DNA from: Petrolisthes cinctipes
Taxonomy: Eukaryota > Arthropoda > Malacostraca > Decapoda > Porcellanidae
NCBI GenBank assembly: GCA_033782935.1
Contig: JAWQEG010003728.1
Coordinates: 80,001 to 144,000 of the forward strand
DNA length: 64,000 bases
Direction: 5' to 3'
Positions 51,554-63,955 of this stretch are shown piece after piece (position 1 is the first letter of the stretch; the number at the start of each line of letters is the position of its first letter). The position numbers and the translations under genes were made by a program. Below the pieces are notes generated by a model, which saw nothing but the letters and a program-made list of their open reading frames with translations, did not search any database and was not told the origin of the DNA.

Positions 51554-54295
51554 TTGTCCCTGTATGCCATAGAATTCTAATTTGTGTAGTAGTCTTTGGT
51601 GAGGGACTTTGTCGAAGGCTTTGGCAAAGTCTAATACTATGGCGTCAACCTGTCTGATTTTTGTGTCATTGAGGGACTGCAAGATGTCATGAGTAGTTAC
51701 CAGTAGCTGCGTCTCACACGAGCGTTTAGGCCGAAAACCGTGTTGATTGTCAGTCAGTATATTTTGCCTATCAAAGTGGTCCATTATGTGTCTATGAATA
51801 ATGTGTTCTAAAATTTTGCATGGGACTGAGGTAAGTGAAATAGGTCTATAATTAATGGGAAGGGTTCTGTCTCCGGATTTAAAGATTGGGATCACATTTG
51901 CCAAAAGCCAGTCTTGAGGGAGTTCACCGGTCTGTAAAGTCTGTGAGAATATAACCTGCAGGACAGGGGCAAGAATGCTAGCGTTAGTCCCCAATATCCT
52001 GCAGGGTATATTGTCTGGTCCAGTCGCTTTGTGTATGTCTACCTCAGATAAGAGTTTCTCAATTCCTTGGGTGTTTATATGAATGGGAGGGATAGGTGGG
52101 TGTGATGGTGTTGGCATGTCTGGTAAGTGTTCATGTTCATGGGTAAAAACGGACTGGAATTGTGTGTTAAGGGCGTTGGCTTTGTCTTGTGGGTGTGTAA
52201 CCAAGGAATTGTTGTGTAGTAATGTTGTAATACCGGTCGAGTCTTGTTTGCGTGCTTTAAAAAAGCTGAAGAATTTTTTGTGGTTTTGTGTGTTGTCTGC
52301 GAGGAAAGTGGATGTGTATTTAGTTTCTGCTTGTTTAGTTTCTTTCTGTAGTGTTTTCTGTATGTTTTTGTATTCTAACCAGTGTTCTGTATCGTTGTAT
52401 CGTTTTGCTCTGTTGTATGCCTTTACCTTGTTTCTGTGTAGTCTCTTTAATAATCTATTGTACCATGGTAATGACCGGTTATGTGTGATGGTTTTCGTGG
52501 GTATGTGCTTGTCCATTGTGTCACGTATAAAGTCATGAAGTCTGGTCCAGTTTGTTTCCACAGAACTGGCCATTGGGTCTGAGTCAAGGAACGAGTCACA
52601 AAATTCAACTAAGTCTTGGGTAATGCCATCCATGTCAGCTCTGTTGTACATGTAAATTGTCCTGGGTAATTGTTTTTGTGTTGTTGGCTTGATGTTTGCG
52701 TCAATGAGTACCATCTCATGGTCACTAAGACCAGGTAGTACTCGTGTCCGTGTAATTAAGGAAATGTTGTTTGTGAGAAATAAGTCTAGTATGTTGGATG
52801 TGACCCCGTGTCTTATGTTAGGATTATGTCTTTCTACACTGACTTGTGTGCGTTCGAGTACTGTTTGGGTAAGTGAGTGGGTGTTAATGATGTCAATGAA
52901 ATTTTCATGTAAGAGTTTCCTATCAGTCTGTAATAGTAAGTCGCCTTCATGGGTGGGATTGTCCAGTGTCGCCTGTGCTGTCCAGTTTATGTCGGGAAGG
53001 TTAAAGTCACCAGCCAACCATATATTTTTGGAGGGGTCAATTTTAGATAAACAATCGTCAAGGGTCTGCAGGTATTCTAAGTTTGAATTTGGGGGACGAT
53101 AAAATGATCCTATAATGAGTGTCCTGCAACCCTGTATCTGTATTTTAGTCCATATAATTTCAGAGTCCGCGTTCAGTTCGGTGGCTGGGGTCGCAATTAG
53201 GACTCCACCATGTTTATCGTCTATTCTGTCCTTCCTGTGTAGGGTCATATTATAGGGACTGTCCGTCGGGAAGATTTCACTGTCCTGGATGTCAGGTGTG
53301 AGCCAGGTCTCTGTCCCTATAATAATGTCGGGGTCATAGGTCTGGAGGGTTTGGTGAAAGGCGGCTCTTTTGTTTATGATGCTGCGGAAGTTGATGACTA
53401 GGGTACGGAGGGAAGACAGTTTTTTATGGGTGATGGAGTCGAGTGTGGTGTTGGTGGTAGAATGAGGTGTGAGGATGGATGATCTATTGGGGATGGTGAT
53501 TGGTGTTATGGAGAGTGAACATGTACTATGGAGAGTCTGGTTGGGTGTAGAATGGTTTGGGAGTGGAGGAGTGGATGATGCGGAGTTAAGGGAAGTCATG
53601 TCTTGCTGTCGGTTTTGTGTAGGGGAGGAATTGTCTCTGTTGCGTCTACCTAAACGTCGGGTGATCCTATCTAATGGTGAAGGTGTGTTGTGAATTGTGG
53701 GTGGTGGTGAAGATGAAGTGGTGGAGTCTAATATACTGAATCTATTTGTGTAGTGTATTGGGGAGTGAAAAAGGGAGGAGGTAAAATTGGGCGCACCACA
53801 GTCCCAGCAGATCCACGAAAGGCTCCGACCCTCCAATCCGTCGAACGCCGCCGTGAAGCCCCCAACACAGCTGACATGATACCAGCCTGCATGCTGGGAA
53901 ACCTCACAGCAGCGATCGCACTGGATGGCCCGCTGGTCCCATTTCACCGCCCGTCGGCACAATTGAAAGGGGTACTTTGGGGCGCGGGGGCCAAGGTTGA
54001 TCAGAGCCCCTGTGTCACCACACAACATAAGGAGCAACAGGGCACCCCGGAGATTGCCGAGGCAAGCCACCTTTAACCTTTGAGGGCCCCCAGGGGTGCC
54101 CAGGTTCCCAAACAGGTGTGTGTATATGGAGGTGTGGGTGTAGATGTCTGGTGTTAGTGAGTCTGGTGTGTTGGTATGTGTGCAGCCAGTGTTTTTATTG
54201 TCAGTGTTGTAGAGTATTAAAACTAGTGAACAGTATGTGTAGAATATTGTTAGTGTACATGTGTATGTTGTTTTGTGTGGGGTGTGTCTGTACAT
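51554..54295 (-). CDS. CR1/jockey-like ORF2, first part (PHD-like finger, endonuclease, RT palm start)
   Basis: 914 codons from the outermost ATG (54295). The true start may be nearer the MLCGDTGALINLGPRAPKYP segment (about residue 90), since the first ~85 residues look like leader. Next comes a PHD-like cysteine cluster (QLCRRAVKWDQRAIQCDRC, WYHVSCV, WICWDCG; about 111-175). The APE-type endonuclease (about 300-545) shows LVINFRSI, IIGTETWLTPD, WLAGDFNLPDINW and LSDHEMVLID. Reverse transcriptase follows with ATGPDNIPCRIL, INYRPISLTSVPCKILEHII, NQHGFRPKRSCETQL and DAIVLDFAKAFDKVPH (motif A). It ends at GIQGQ, where the nested element enters. The remainder resumes at 51035 in the same phase. 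Confidence 0.85.
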
Positions 54296-54400
54296 GTTTA
54301 TGAAGCACTAATATAAATATACAATACAGACTTACCCCTGTACCGAGACAGTCTGCACGGCTGCAGGAAGGAATAAAATGTAAACAAACCCCTAACTTAT

Positions 54401-54495
54401 GTCAGGGGTCAGTTATATAAAAAAAGAGAATTGATAATAAAACCTATGGATTTAACTAAAAAGGATATACAAATGTTAAAAAGATGATAAAATAC
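54401..54495. other. AT-rich spacer
   Basis: Contains AAAAAAAGAG and AATTGATAATAAAAC. No gene. Confidence 0.4.
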
Positions 54496-54851
54496 GGTAA
54501 ATATTGAAAGAATTACCGTTATTGCGTACGGTTTTTCTACCTCCATTACCCACTTATTTAGACCACCCCAAGACTAATCTCCTCTATGGCATTTTCTCTT
54601 CAAATGCCCCATTTCCAAGATATTCAAATGGGGCATTTTGAAAATAGCCTGACCTTACCTGACCTGACCTAACCTAACCTGGACCACATCAGACTACCGG
54701 GACCTAACCTGGGCAGACTTCCGGAACCTAACCTGGGCAAACTACCGGGAAATAACCGTGGTAAAGTACAATAAATGACCGAGGCAAAATACTGGGACTC
54801 AGCCGGATCTGGCAACACTGCTACAAAACGGTAATTCTTTCAATAAATACC
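54496..54851 (-). mobile_element. GGTATTTATTG MITE (copy 3, inverted)
   Basis: A 356-bp full-length copy in reverse orientation with all family words (CAAATGGGGCATTTTGAAA, CGGATCTGGCAACACTGC). Confidence 0.85.
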
Positions 54852-55206
54852 TAAAATACACTAAATAAAAGAACTGTATAATTAAAAATAGTGAAAATTG
54901 AGGGGTGGGGGACGGTGTTATATTGAGAGAGGGTCTATGTAAATTTAAAAGACACTAAAAACGGTAATAAAAAGAAGAAAAAGATGACGTGAAATGACAG
55001 CCAGAACAAACAATCTCGATACTTATCTTGGTGAAATGTGATGATATGAAGATTCGTTAATTAAAAAGAAAGGAAAGGATAGATGAGGAGGAAGACGGAG
55101 CTCGGGGAGGACACGTCCGAGTCCTGGGACCGCACACAGGTATGTCTGTCCATTATGTATATAAAGAAAAACATATGATAAATGAAATACACAGATTGGC
55201 GTGTGA
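54852..55206. other. low-repeat spacer
   Basis: AT-rich, then GAGGAAGACGGAGCTCGGGG and a possible minus-strand exon-like stretch near 55085-55140. Nothing recognisable. Confidence 0.35.
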
Positions 55207-55337
55207 AACAGGTACTGTGTGTGTATGTATGTATGTGTGTGTAGAAGTGTGTGTGTATGTGTGTGTAGAAGTGTGTGTGTATGTGTATGTGGAGAAGTGT
55301 GTGTGTGTATGTGTAGAAGTGTGTGTATGTGTGTAGC
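55207..55337. repeat. GTGTGTAGAAGTGTGTGTAT minisatellite
   Basis: About six units; a larger relative is at 58830-59310. Confidence 0.85.
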
Positions 55338-55561
55338 TGTGGTGATGTCCAGACTGAGTTGTATGTATTAGAGCAGTGCCAACTCACACGGGACATTAGA
55401 AACAGCTACCAATTGTCCAACATGGAGCAGCTATTTTCTGATAATTTTACTCCTGAAATTACATGCAGAATAATTCATGAAGTTCTGAATGCCTACAAGT
55501 AAGAAGGACACAAATGTGCAAATAGTTACTTAATGTACTGAGTGACGTAGGGTAAAAATAT
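55338..55561. other. spacer, possible small coding remnant
   Basis: TTAGAGCAGTGCCAACTCACACGGG to AGTTCTGAATGCCTACAAGTAA reads on the plus strand as LEQCQLTRDIRNSYQLSNME then QLFSDNFTPEITCRIIHEVL and NAYK. This short coding-like stretch looks like the C-terminal zinc-knuckle-to-end part of a non-LTR ORF2. It was not pursued further. Confidence 0.35.
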
Positions 55562-55914
55562 GGTATTTATTGAAAGTATTACCGTTTTGTAGCAGTGTTG
55601 CCAGATCCGGCTAGGTCCCAGTATTTTGCCCCAGTCAATTACAGTACTTTACGACGGCTATTTCCCGGTAGTCTGCCCAGGTTAGGTCCCGGTAGTTTGC
55701 TCAGGTTAGGTCCCGGTAGTCTGATGCAGTCTAGGTTAGGTTAGGTAAGGTCAGGCTAATTTCAAAATGCCCCATTTGAATATGACCTATCTTGGAAATG
55801 GGGCATTTGCGGAGGAAATGCCATAGACGAAAATTGTCTTAGAATGGTCTACAATAGTGGGTAGTGAAGGTAGAAAATCCGTACACAATAACGGTAATTC
55901 TTTCAATATTTACC
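55562..55914 (+). mobile_element. GGTATTTATTG MITE (copy 4)
   Basis: 353 bp from GGTATTTATTGAAAG to TTTCAATATTTACC. Confidence 0.85.
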
Positions 55915-56280
55915 GTTAATTGTTTTGTGTTTTGTGCTTTATTGTTTGATTGGTGCAATTGATAAAGAAAAAAAAAAATGTACTTTGTTGTTAGCAATAT
56001 TCAGAAGAAATTGTATAGTTTACTGATTGTTCTGTGGTCAATAAACGATCTATCTATCTATCTATCTATCTACAGCCACAATGTAATAACCACAGACACC
56101 TTCCCTTACAATGACATCATGCAAATAAATCACTATCATATCCAACTATAATCTTGAAAATAACACCTTACATCAACTCAACCCCCTCAATTATTATTAT
56201 TATTATTATTATTGAGGTGGTGCAAAATCGTACACGTGTTGTTCTTTATTACCAAGATTATTATTATTATAATAATTATA
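55915..56280. mobile_element. (ATCT)n and fragment of the CAGCCACAATC MITE
   Basis: (ATCT)n at 56050-56073 runs into CAGCCACAATGTAATAACCA and the rest of a diverged MITE copy with an (ATT)n expansion. The right end is lost. Confidence 0.6.
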
Positions 56281-57003
56281 GGTATTTATTGAAAGAATTA
56301 CCGTTTTGTAGCAGTGTTGCCAGATCCGGCTAGGTCCCAGTATTTTGCACCGGTCATTTTCTGTACTTTACCACGGTTATTTCCAGGTAGTTTGCCCAGG
56401 TTAGGTCCCGGTAGTCTGATGCGGTCTAGGTTAGGTCAGGTCAGGTAAGGTCAGGCTAATTTCAAAATGCCCCATTTGAATATGCCCTATCTTGTAAATG
56501 GGGCATTTGCGGAGAAAATGCCATACAAGAAAATAGGGTATTTATTGAAAGAATTACCGTTTTGCAGCAGTGTTGCCAGATCCGGCTGGGTCCCAGTAAT
56601 TTACCCCTGTCATTTAGGTATTTATTGAAAGAATTACCGTTTTGCAGCAGTGTTGCCAGATCCGGCTGGGTCCCAGTATTTTACCCCTGTCATTTATTGT
56701 ATTTTATCACGGTTATTTCCCGGTAGTTTGCCCAAGTTAGGTCCCGGTAGTTTGCCCAGGTTAGGTTCCGGTAGTTTGCCCAGGTTAGGTCCCGGTAGTC
56801 TGATGCGGTCTAGGTTAGGTTAGGTCAGGTCAGGTCAGGTCAGGCTAATTTCAAAATGCCCCATTTGAATATGCCCTATCTTGGAAATGGGGCATTTGCG
56901 GAGGAAATGCCATAGAAGAAAATTGTCTTAGAATGGTCTAAATTAGTGGGTAATGAAGGTAGAAAAACCGTACCCAATAACGGTAATTCATTCAATATTT
57001 ACC
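56281..57003 (+). mobile_element. GGTATTTATTG MITE cluster (copies 5-7, truncated in tandem)
   Basis: Copy 5 (56281-56536) stops short, copy 6 (56537-56616) is an 80-bp 5' piece, and copy 7 (56617-57003) is full length. Each truncated copy ends exactly where the next GGTATTTATTG begins, so each later copy either inserted into or recombined with its predecessor. Confidence 0.85.
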
Positions 57004-57116
57004 GACACCTCTAACTAGATAAATACAAAAAAAAAATAACGATATAGAGAAAAAAATAATAATGGCGACGAGAGATAGAGTAAAGAAAGAAAAAATATAA
57101 CTAAAAAAATGGGCCG

Positions 57117-57236
57117 TATTCAAGAACATCCGTGGTGCGTACGATGGTGTGGTACTGTACGACGGCTCTGTGGTTTGTATATGGAGTCATCGTATCGGTA
57201 CCATGCCATCGTATGCCCTACGAACGTTCTTGAATA
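57117..57236. mobile_element. ~120-bp MITE with TATTCAAGAAC ends (copy 2)
   Basis: Matches 27185-27303, including GTGGTACTGTACGACGGCTC. Confidence 0.8.
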
Positions 57237-57435
57237 TGGACCATGTGTTTATTTACCTTTTTTTTTTCCCCTACTTTTGGTGTCAGTGTTGCCAGATGGC
57301 TTTGTCGTCGTCAGTGTTGCCAGATGATACAGTTATCAGCGTTGCCAATAGTATGTTTATTATAGCCAAGTCGAGGTGAGCTGTAACGGTAGTAACCCAA
57401 AATATAGCCAGCCCAATACAGCCCAAATTATAATA
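57237..57435. other. spacer with three CAGTGTTGCCAGATG words
   Basis: AGTGTTGCCAGATG or a close variant occurs at 57284, 57312 and 57336. The same word is found in several MITEs here. No gene. Confidence 0.4.
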
Positions 57436-57551
57436 GGCTTGGGGGGGGGTTTAGGGGGGTGCGGGTGGGTTTTGGGGGGTGCGGGAGTAGGGAGACAGGC
57501 CTAGGGGGGTGCGGGAGTAGGGGGACAGGCTTGTGGGGGGTTTAGGGGGTG
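57436..57551. mobile_element. GC-rich foldback minisatellite fragment, copy 6
   Basis: Only forward units (GGGGGGTGCGGGAGTAGGG). No inverted half and no TTAA ends. Confidence 0.7.
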
Positions 57552-57655
57552 CTCTCAATACCGCCCAATATCATGCTGTCAATAAATAGAATAAAAATTA
57601 GTTATATATAACTTATGTAAATTTAAGATAAAATAAAGTAAATAAAGGAGAAAAT

Positions 57656-57727
57656 TAAAGGGGATGCAGGAGTAGGGGACAGCAGGCTTGGGGGGTGCGG
57701 GACTAGGGGGACTGGCAGGCTTGGGTT
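57656..57727. mobile_element. GC-rich foldback minisatellite fragment, copy 7
   Basis: Short piece with GGGGATGCAGGAGTAGGGG and GGGGTGCGGGACTAGGGGG. A TTAA-like ATTAAAGG lies just left. Confidence 0.65.
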
Positions 57728-58829
57728 ATAGGTGAATTATTTAATGAATTTGGTGAGTAAACTATACCCAAAGAAAACTTCTGCTGATCTCTGAGGATAA
57801 AAAATATATTTGTATTTGTTTCTTTTATTACTTTGATGACAGTTGAGTAAGTTTATTATATATATAAAATAATTAACAGCAATTTCTGACTTATGCTGTT
57901 ATGGAAATCGGTCTTTAATTCGTGATATTATTACTTTAATTCGTGATATTATTACTAAGAGATGTAAATCATATATAAATAAGTCATCATTTGTAGACAT
58001 TTTTAACCCCACGACCCTTAAACTATTCCAAAATATCCCCAATTTTAATTAAACAAATCAAGGAGAATGATAGTGTTCGTCGCTGTGTTATGAGATAGGG
58101 AGGAGTGTCGCCAGCCAGCCTGCTCTTGGAACTCCCTTACGTACTTGTATAGTGTGTTTCTATCAACAGTTATTGACATTTCCCTGATTTGTAAAGCATT
58201 GTATCTTGTTATCTAATTATCCAGATTTTTTAAAATCAATTAACAAGGCTGAGATAATGTCTTCAATTATTTCAATTATTATAATGAGGGGAAGGGCAAG
58301 CCATCATGGAAGCCAACCCACTTCAAGTCACTAAGTAGCCAAATTGGGCTTCAAAACCGCGGATGTTGCAACACTGTTATAATTTTATATACACATTCGT
58401 ATCGGCTCTATTTAATTAATAATGTAATTTACTGTCATATTTCACAGAAAAAACCATACATAATAATTACTATATTTTTGGCTTTCATAATTTATTATAA
58501 TATTACAAAAATAACTAAGAAAATTTGCATTCATTTTTTGGTTCACAGAGCCGAAATGAACAAAAAGAACCGAATCATTCCAAAAATTCCCTAGATCCTG
58601 GGGTTTTCTTTAAGTAACTTTAACTTAATTACCAGGTATTTAATTAAAATACCTTGAATCTTGGAAATTTCCTTAACAAGAATTTGAGTATTTTGTAAAT
58701 ACAGGGAAATATCCTGTATTTTCATTCCAAAACACAATAATTAACATCTTTTCTATATCTAACTATAATATAGATACAAATATCAGTTACAATAGAATTA
58801 TTTGATTAATATGAAGGATTTGTTACTAC
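57728..58829. other. 1.1 kb of low-repeat AT-rich DNA
   Basis: Starts with a short piece of the GGTTTGTAAGC MITE interior (57735-57768). The rest has no repeats I recognise and no supported gene. Confidence 0.45.
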
Positions 58830-59152
58830 TCGTGTGTGTGTGTGTGTGTGTATGTGGAGAAGTGTGTGTGTGTGTGTGTGTGGAGAAGTGTGTGTGTGTG
58901 TGTGTGTGGAGAAGTGTGTGTGTGTGTGTGTGGAGAAGTGTGTGTGTGTGTGTGTGGAGAAGTGTGTGTGTGTGTATGTGTGTGTGGAGAAGTGTGTGTG
59001 TGAGTGTGTAAAAGTGTGTGTGTGTAGAAGTGTGTGTGAGTGTGGAGAAGTGTGTGTGTGTGTGTGTAGAAGTGTGTGTGTGTGTGTGTAGAAGTGTGTG
59101 TGTGTGTGTGAAGTGTGTGTGTGTGTGTGTAGAAGTGTGTGTGTGTGTGGAG

Positions 59153-59183
<31 letters not shown>

Positions 59184-59310
59184 GAGAAGTGTGTGTGTGT
59201 GTGTAGAAGTGTGTGTGTGTGTGTGTGTGTGTGGAGAAGTGTGTGTGTGTGGAGAAGTGTGTGTGTGTGTATGTGTGTGTGGAGAAGTGTGTGTGTGTGT
59301 GGAGAAGTGT
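58830..59310. repeat. GTGTGTGTGTGTGGAGAAGT minisatellite
   Basis: About 20 units; the frames of Cys/Val with an EKC/RS motif are repeat translations. Confidence 0.9.
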
Positions 59311-59555
59311 TTATCCTTTTGTGTTCTGTGTTCTTCTGTATGTCTTTATCCTTCTGTGTTCTTCTGTGTTCTTCTGTATGTCTTTATCCTTCTGTGTTCT
59401 TCTGCATGTGTTTATCCTTCTATGTTCTTCTGTGTTCTTCTGTATGTGTTTATCTTCTATATTCTTCTGTGTTCTTCTGTATGTGTTTATCCTTCTGTGT
59501 TCTTCTGTTCCTGCTTTGTTCTCTGTCTGTTCTCTATCTTATCATTGTAAGTGAC
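59311..59555. repeat. TTATCCTTCTGTGTTCTTCT tandem repeat
   Basis: Seven or eight units of TTATCCTTCTGTGTTCTTCT, each followed by GTATGTG or GTATGTC. Confidence 0.85.
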
Positions 59556-59982
59556 TTATTGGTTGTGAGTGTGTGAGTGAGTGAGTGAGTGAGAGTGAAC
59601 ATATAATTAAGTGAGTAAGTGAGTATATAATTAAGTGAGTGAGAGTGCTAATGAACATATAAGTGAGTGAGTGAGTGAGTGAGTATGCAAATAAACATAT
59701 GAATGAATGAGTATATAATTAAATGAATGAGTATATAATTAAATGAATGAGTATATAATTAAATGAATGAGTAAATAATTAAATGAATGAGTATATAATT
59801 AAATGAATGAGTATATAATTAAATGAATGAGTATATAATTAAATGAATGAGTATATAATTAAATGAATGAGTATCTAATTAAATGAATGAGTATATAATT
59901 AAATGAATGAGTATATAATTAAATGAATGAGTATATAATTAAATGAATGAGTATATAATTAAATGAATGAGTATATAATTAA
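59556..59982. repeat. (GAGT)n and 20-bp AAATGAATGAGTATATAATT satellite
   Basis: (GAGT)n to 59700, then about 14 near-perfect 20-bp units. The final unit supplies the TTAA at which the next GC-rich element begins. Confidence 0.9.
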
Positions 59983-60378
59983 GGGGGTGCGGGAGTAGGG
60001 GACAGGCTTGGGGGGGGTTAAGGGGGTGCGGGAATAGGGGGACAGGCTTGGGGGGGGGTGTAGAATGCCTGTCCCTTATTCCCGCACCCCCCTACCCCCC
60101 CCACCCCCTAAAGCCTGTCCCCCTACCCCAACACCCCCCTAACCCCCCCAAGCCTGTCCCCCTACTCCCGCACCCCCCTAAACCCCCCCAAGCCTGTCCT
60201 ATACTCCCGCACCCCCCTAAACCCCCCCCCAAGCCTGTCCCCCTATTCCCGCACCCCCCAAACCCCCCAAGCCTGTCCCATACACCCACACCCCCCCGCA
60301 CCCCCCAAGCCTGTCCCATACTCCCGCACCCCCCTAAATCCCCCCCCCCAAGCCTGTCCCCCTAATCCCGCAACTGTA
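59983..60378. mobile_element. GC-rich foldback minisatellite element, copy 8
   Basis: TTAA at 59979-59982 and 60379-60382. A short forward arm (two units) is followed by a long inverted arm (about eight units), the reverse of copy 2. Confidence 0.85.
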
Positions 60379-60382
60379 TTAA

Positions 60383-60849
60383 CCCGTATTTTTCAATGGT
60401 TCCAAACTCATAATTTAATTAAATCAACTATAATTTGTACAACATGAGTTTAACTAAGCCGTACTTGGTGTGATTAATTGGTTTCCTCCATTTAGCCAAG
60501 AATATCTTACATGATAATAATGTCAACCTTTTTGTGTCAATATAACTCACATCATTCTTCATGACCAAGTACTGTAATATAAAACTAAATCAATCTTTGG
60601 AACTAAATATAGTATAATGTATAAAATATCCTTCATTACAATCAAGTTACTGTACTGACCTGAAGCCTCAGTAGTGATGGTAATGTTCAAGTATTGTGTG
60701 GATCACGTGCCATACTGTTGGTGTATTGTGGTCTACTGTACTTTGGAGGAATAAAGATGCTTCAAGGCATTAAATGTATACTATCACCTTAACTCCTTAA
60801 ATATCAAATCAATAGAGAACCAACCAACCAACCACTCACACATTTCGTT
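60383..60849. other. spacer with a TTAA-type MITE fragment
   Basis: Low-repeat sequence; 60735-60795 carries TACTTTGGAGGAATAAAGAT and a CACCTTAA end. Confidence 0.5.
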
Positions 60850-61070
60850 AAGGTATATCCCTGTAAGTGGGTATTGCCTATAATGGTGTGGGCAATACTT
60901 AAAGGTTTTGGCGCCCCTTCGGCCCCAGCCACTCCTTTTTAGTTCTTCAACTGTCCCTCATTTCTTTCTATTTCCTTCCTGCTTGCTGTCTCACCTCTCT
61001 ATCACCTTCTTCTGGCGCTATATGACCTCGTTGTTGCAGCTCCTAATATCAATCAATCAATCGATAGTTA
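60850..61070 (+). mobile_element. short retroelement-like 3' end with (AATC)n tail
   Basis: Ends TGACCTCGTTGTTGCAGCTC, then CTAATATC(AATC)n. Antisense pieces of the same end are at 39290-39345, 40250-40290 and 48500-48545. A tandem 4-bp tail and dispersed partial copies suggest a SINE or the 3' end of a LINE; which one cannot be decided here. Confidence 0.5.
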
Positions 61071-61077
61071 AGGTATA

Positions 61078-61305
61078 CAGTGGGCTGCAAAAGTTGTGGC
61101 ACCTCACTCAGTGCTTCTTGATGGATAATAATAATAATACAGGATAATCATTAAACAAACACATTTACCTACACACAATTACAATATCCAGGGGGAAATC
61201 AATATACGTTTCAGGTTCTTCAGTTTACGAATCTGTAAAGCTTATATTTCTATTATGCACTTCAGGATTTAGCAGATGTGGTGACAGGACTTTTGCCGCC
61301 GACTG
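61078..61305. mobile_element. 228-bp TA-flanked MITE
   Basis: TA at 61076-61077 and 61306-61307. The ends CAGTGGGCTGCAAAAGTTGT and its inverse resemble 7536-7698. Confidence 0.75.
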
Positions 61306-61670
61306 TACAACAAGCAACAAGGGTAACTAACTGACTGACTGTCTCGTTCTTTGCTGTGCTATAAACACGAGGCAACAACAATTAACGTCTGAGGCGTGAT
61401 GTTGAAATAGTGGATTACTGGTTCGTGCTTAGAGGAGGGAGAGGTGGTCAGAAACTAACACACATTGGTTAGTTATTTAGTTAGTTAGTTATTTAGTTAG
61501 TTAATTAAGCAGGGTTCACCGTCCGTTCCGTCCTAACCAGTGTAATAAACAGCACATCGTACCCTATCACGCCATCCTCAACAATACCAATTATTTTGCC
61601 CATACTTTAGACTCCACTTCGCCCTTTACAAACTTAAACACTTCAATACCCCCTATACCTAATAATGGAA
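61306..61670. other. spacer with (TTAG)n
   Basis: (GTTA)n at 61465-61505, otherwise plain sequence. Confidence 0.45.
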
Positions 61671-61679
61671 ATTATTGCA

Positions 61680-61840
61680 TTGATTGAGAGGTACAGTGTT
61701 GGTGATTAATCTGGTGCAACTGATTCCTTCAAACTATTCCAGGCAACAGTTTATGTTTATTTGTTAATCTGGTCCTGTTTCCTGATATACTTTGGTGGAA
61801 TAAAGGCGCTCCAATCTACCAAATGTATAATATGGCCTTA
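61680..61840 (+). mobile_element. TTAA-type MITE, diverged copy
   Basis: AATCTGGTGCAACTGATTCC to CTTTGGTGGAATAAAGGC, right end at TTAA 61838-61841. Confidence 0.75.
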
Positions 61841-61979
61841 ATTATGAACACTTTTTTGTATAAATGAAATTTATACATCGTTACAACATTTACGTAACTC
61901 TTACAAAATTACAAAAAATGAGGTTCAGAGTTGTAGCATAATTTGGATGACGCATTAGTCCACCAATCCGCTGACAATA

Positions 61980-62360
61980 GCAAGAAAGCTTGGTATTACG
62001 TAGGTGTGTTGATGTGGTAGTGAGGACGTTTGGTGTGTGTGTATGTGTGTAGTAGTGAGAAAGCTTGGTATTATGTATGTGTGTTGGTGTGGTAGTGAGG
62101 AAGTTTGGTGTGTGTGTATGTGTGTAGTAGTGAGAAAGCTTGGTATTATGTAGGTGTGTTGATGTGGTAGTGAGGAAGTTTGGTGTGTGTGTATGTGTGT
62201 AGTAGTGAGAAAGCTTGGTATTATGTATGTGTGTTGGTGTGGTAGTGAGGAAGTTTGGTGTGTGTGTATGTGTGTAGTAGTGAGAAAGCTTGGTATTATG
62301 TAGGTGTGTTGATGTGGTAGTGAGGGAGTTTGGTGTGTGTGTATGTGTGTAGTAGTGAGA
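61980..62360. repeat. 75-bp tandem repeat, five units
   Basis: The unit begins AAAGCTTGGTATTATGTAGG and contains GAGGAAGTTTGGTGTGTGTG. Two unit types (GATGTGG and GGTGTGG) alternate. The minus-strand frames give a 25-residue His/Thr repeat and are not a gene. Confidence 0.9.
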
Positions 62361-63953
<1,593 letters not shown>

Positions 63954-63955
63954 TA

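Larger units (their letters stand above)
49891..54400 (-). mobile_element. CR1/jockey-like retrotransposon, minus strand
   Basis: The 3' end is at 49891, with a short (TTGAAC)n tail. The 5' end lies near 54.3-54.4 kb and is not sharply defined. The single large ORF is interrupted only by a second retrotransposon (51036-51553). The rest is open, suggesting a young copy. Confidence 0.85.

Noticed and set aside
51122..54295. A single 1,057-codon protein with an unusual C-terminus
   Set aside because: The last ~144 codons come from the nested element; the host ORF resumes at 51035 in phase.
58802..59576. Cys/Val-rich secreted-looking frames
   Set aside because: Direct translation of GTGTGTGTGGAGAAGT and TTCTGTGTTCTTC repeats.
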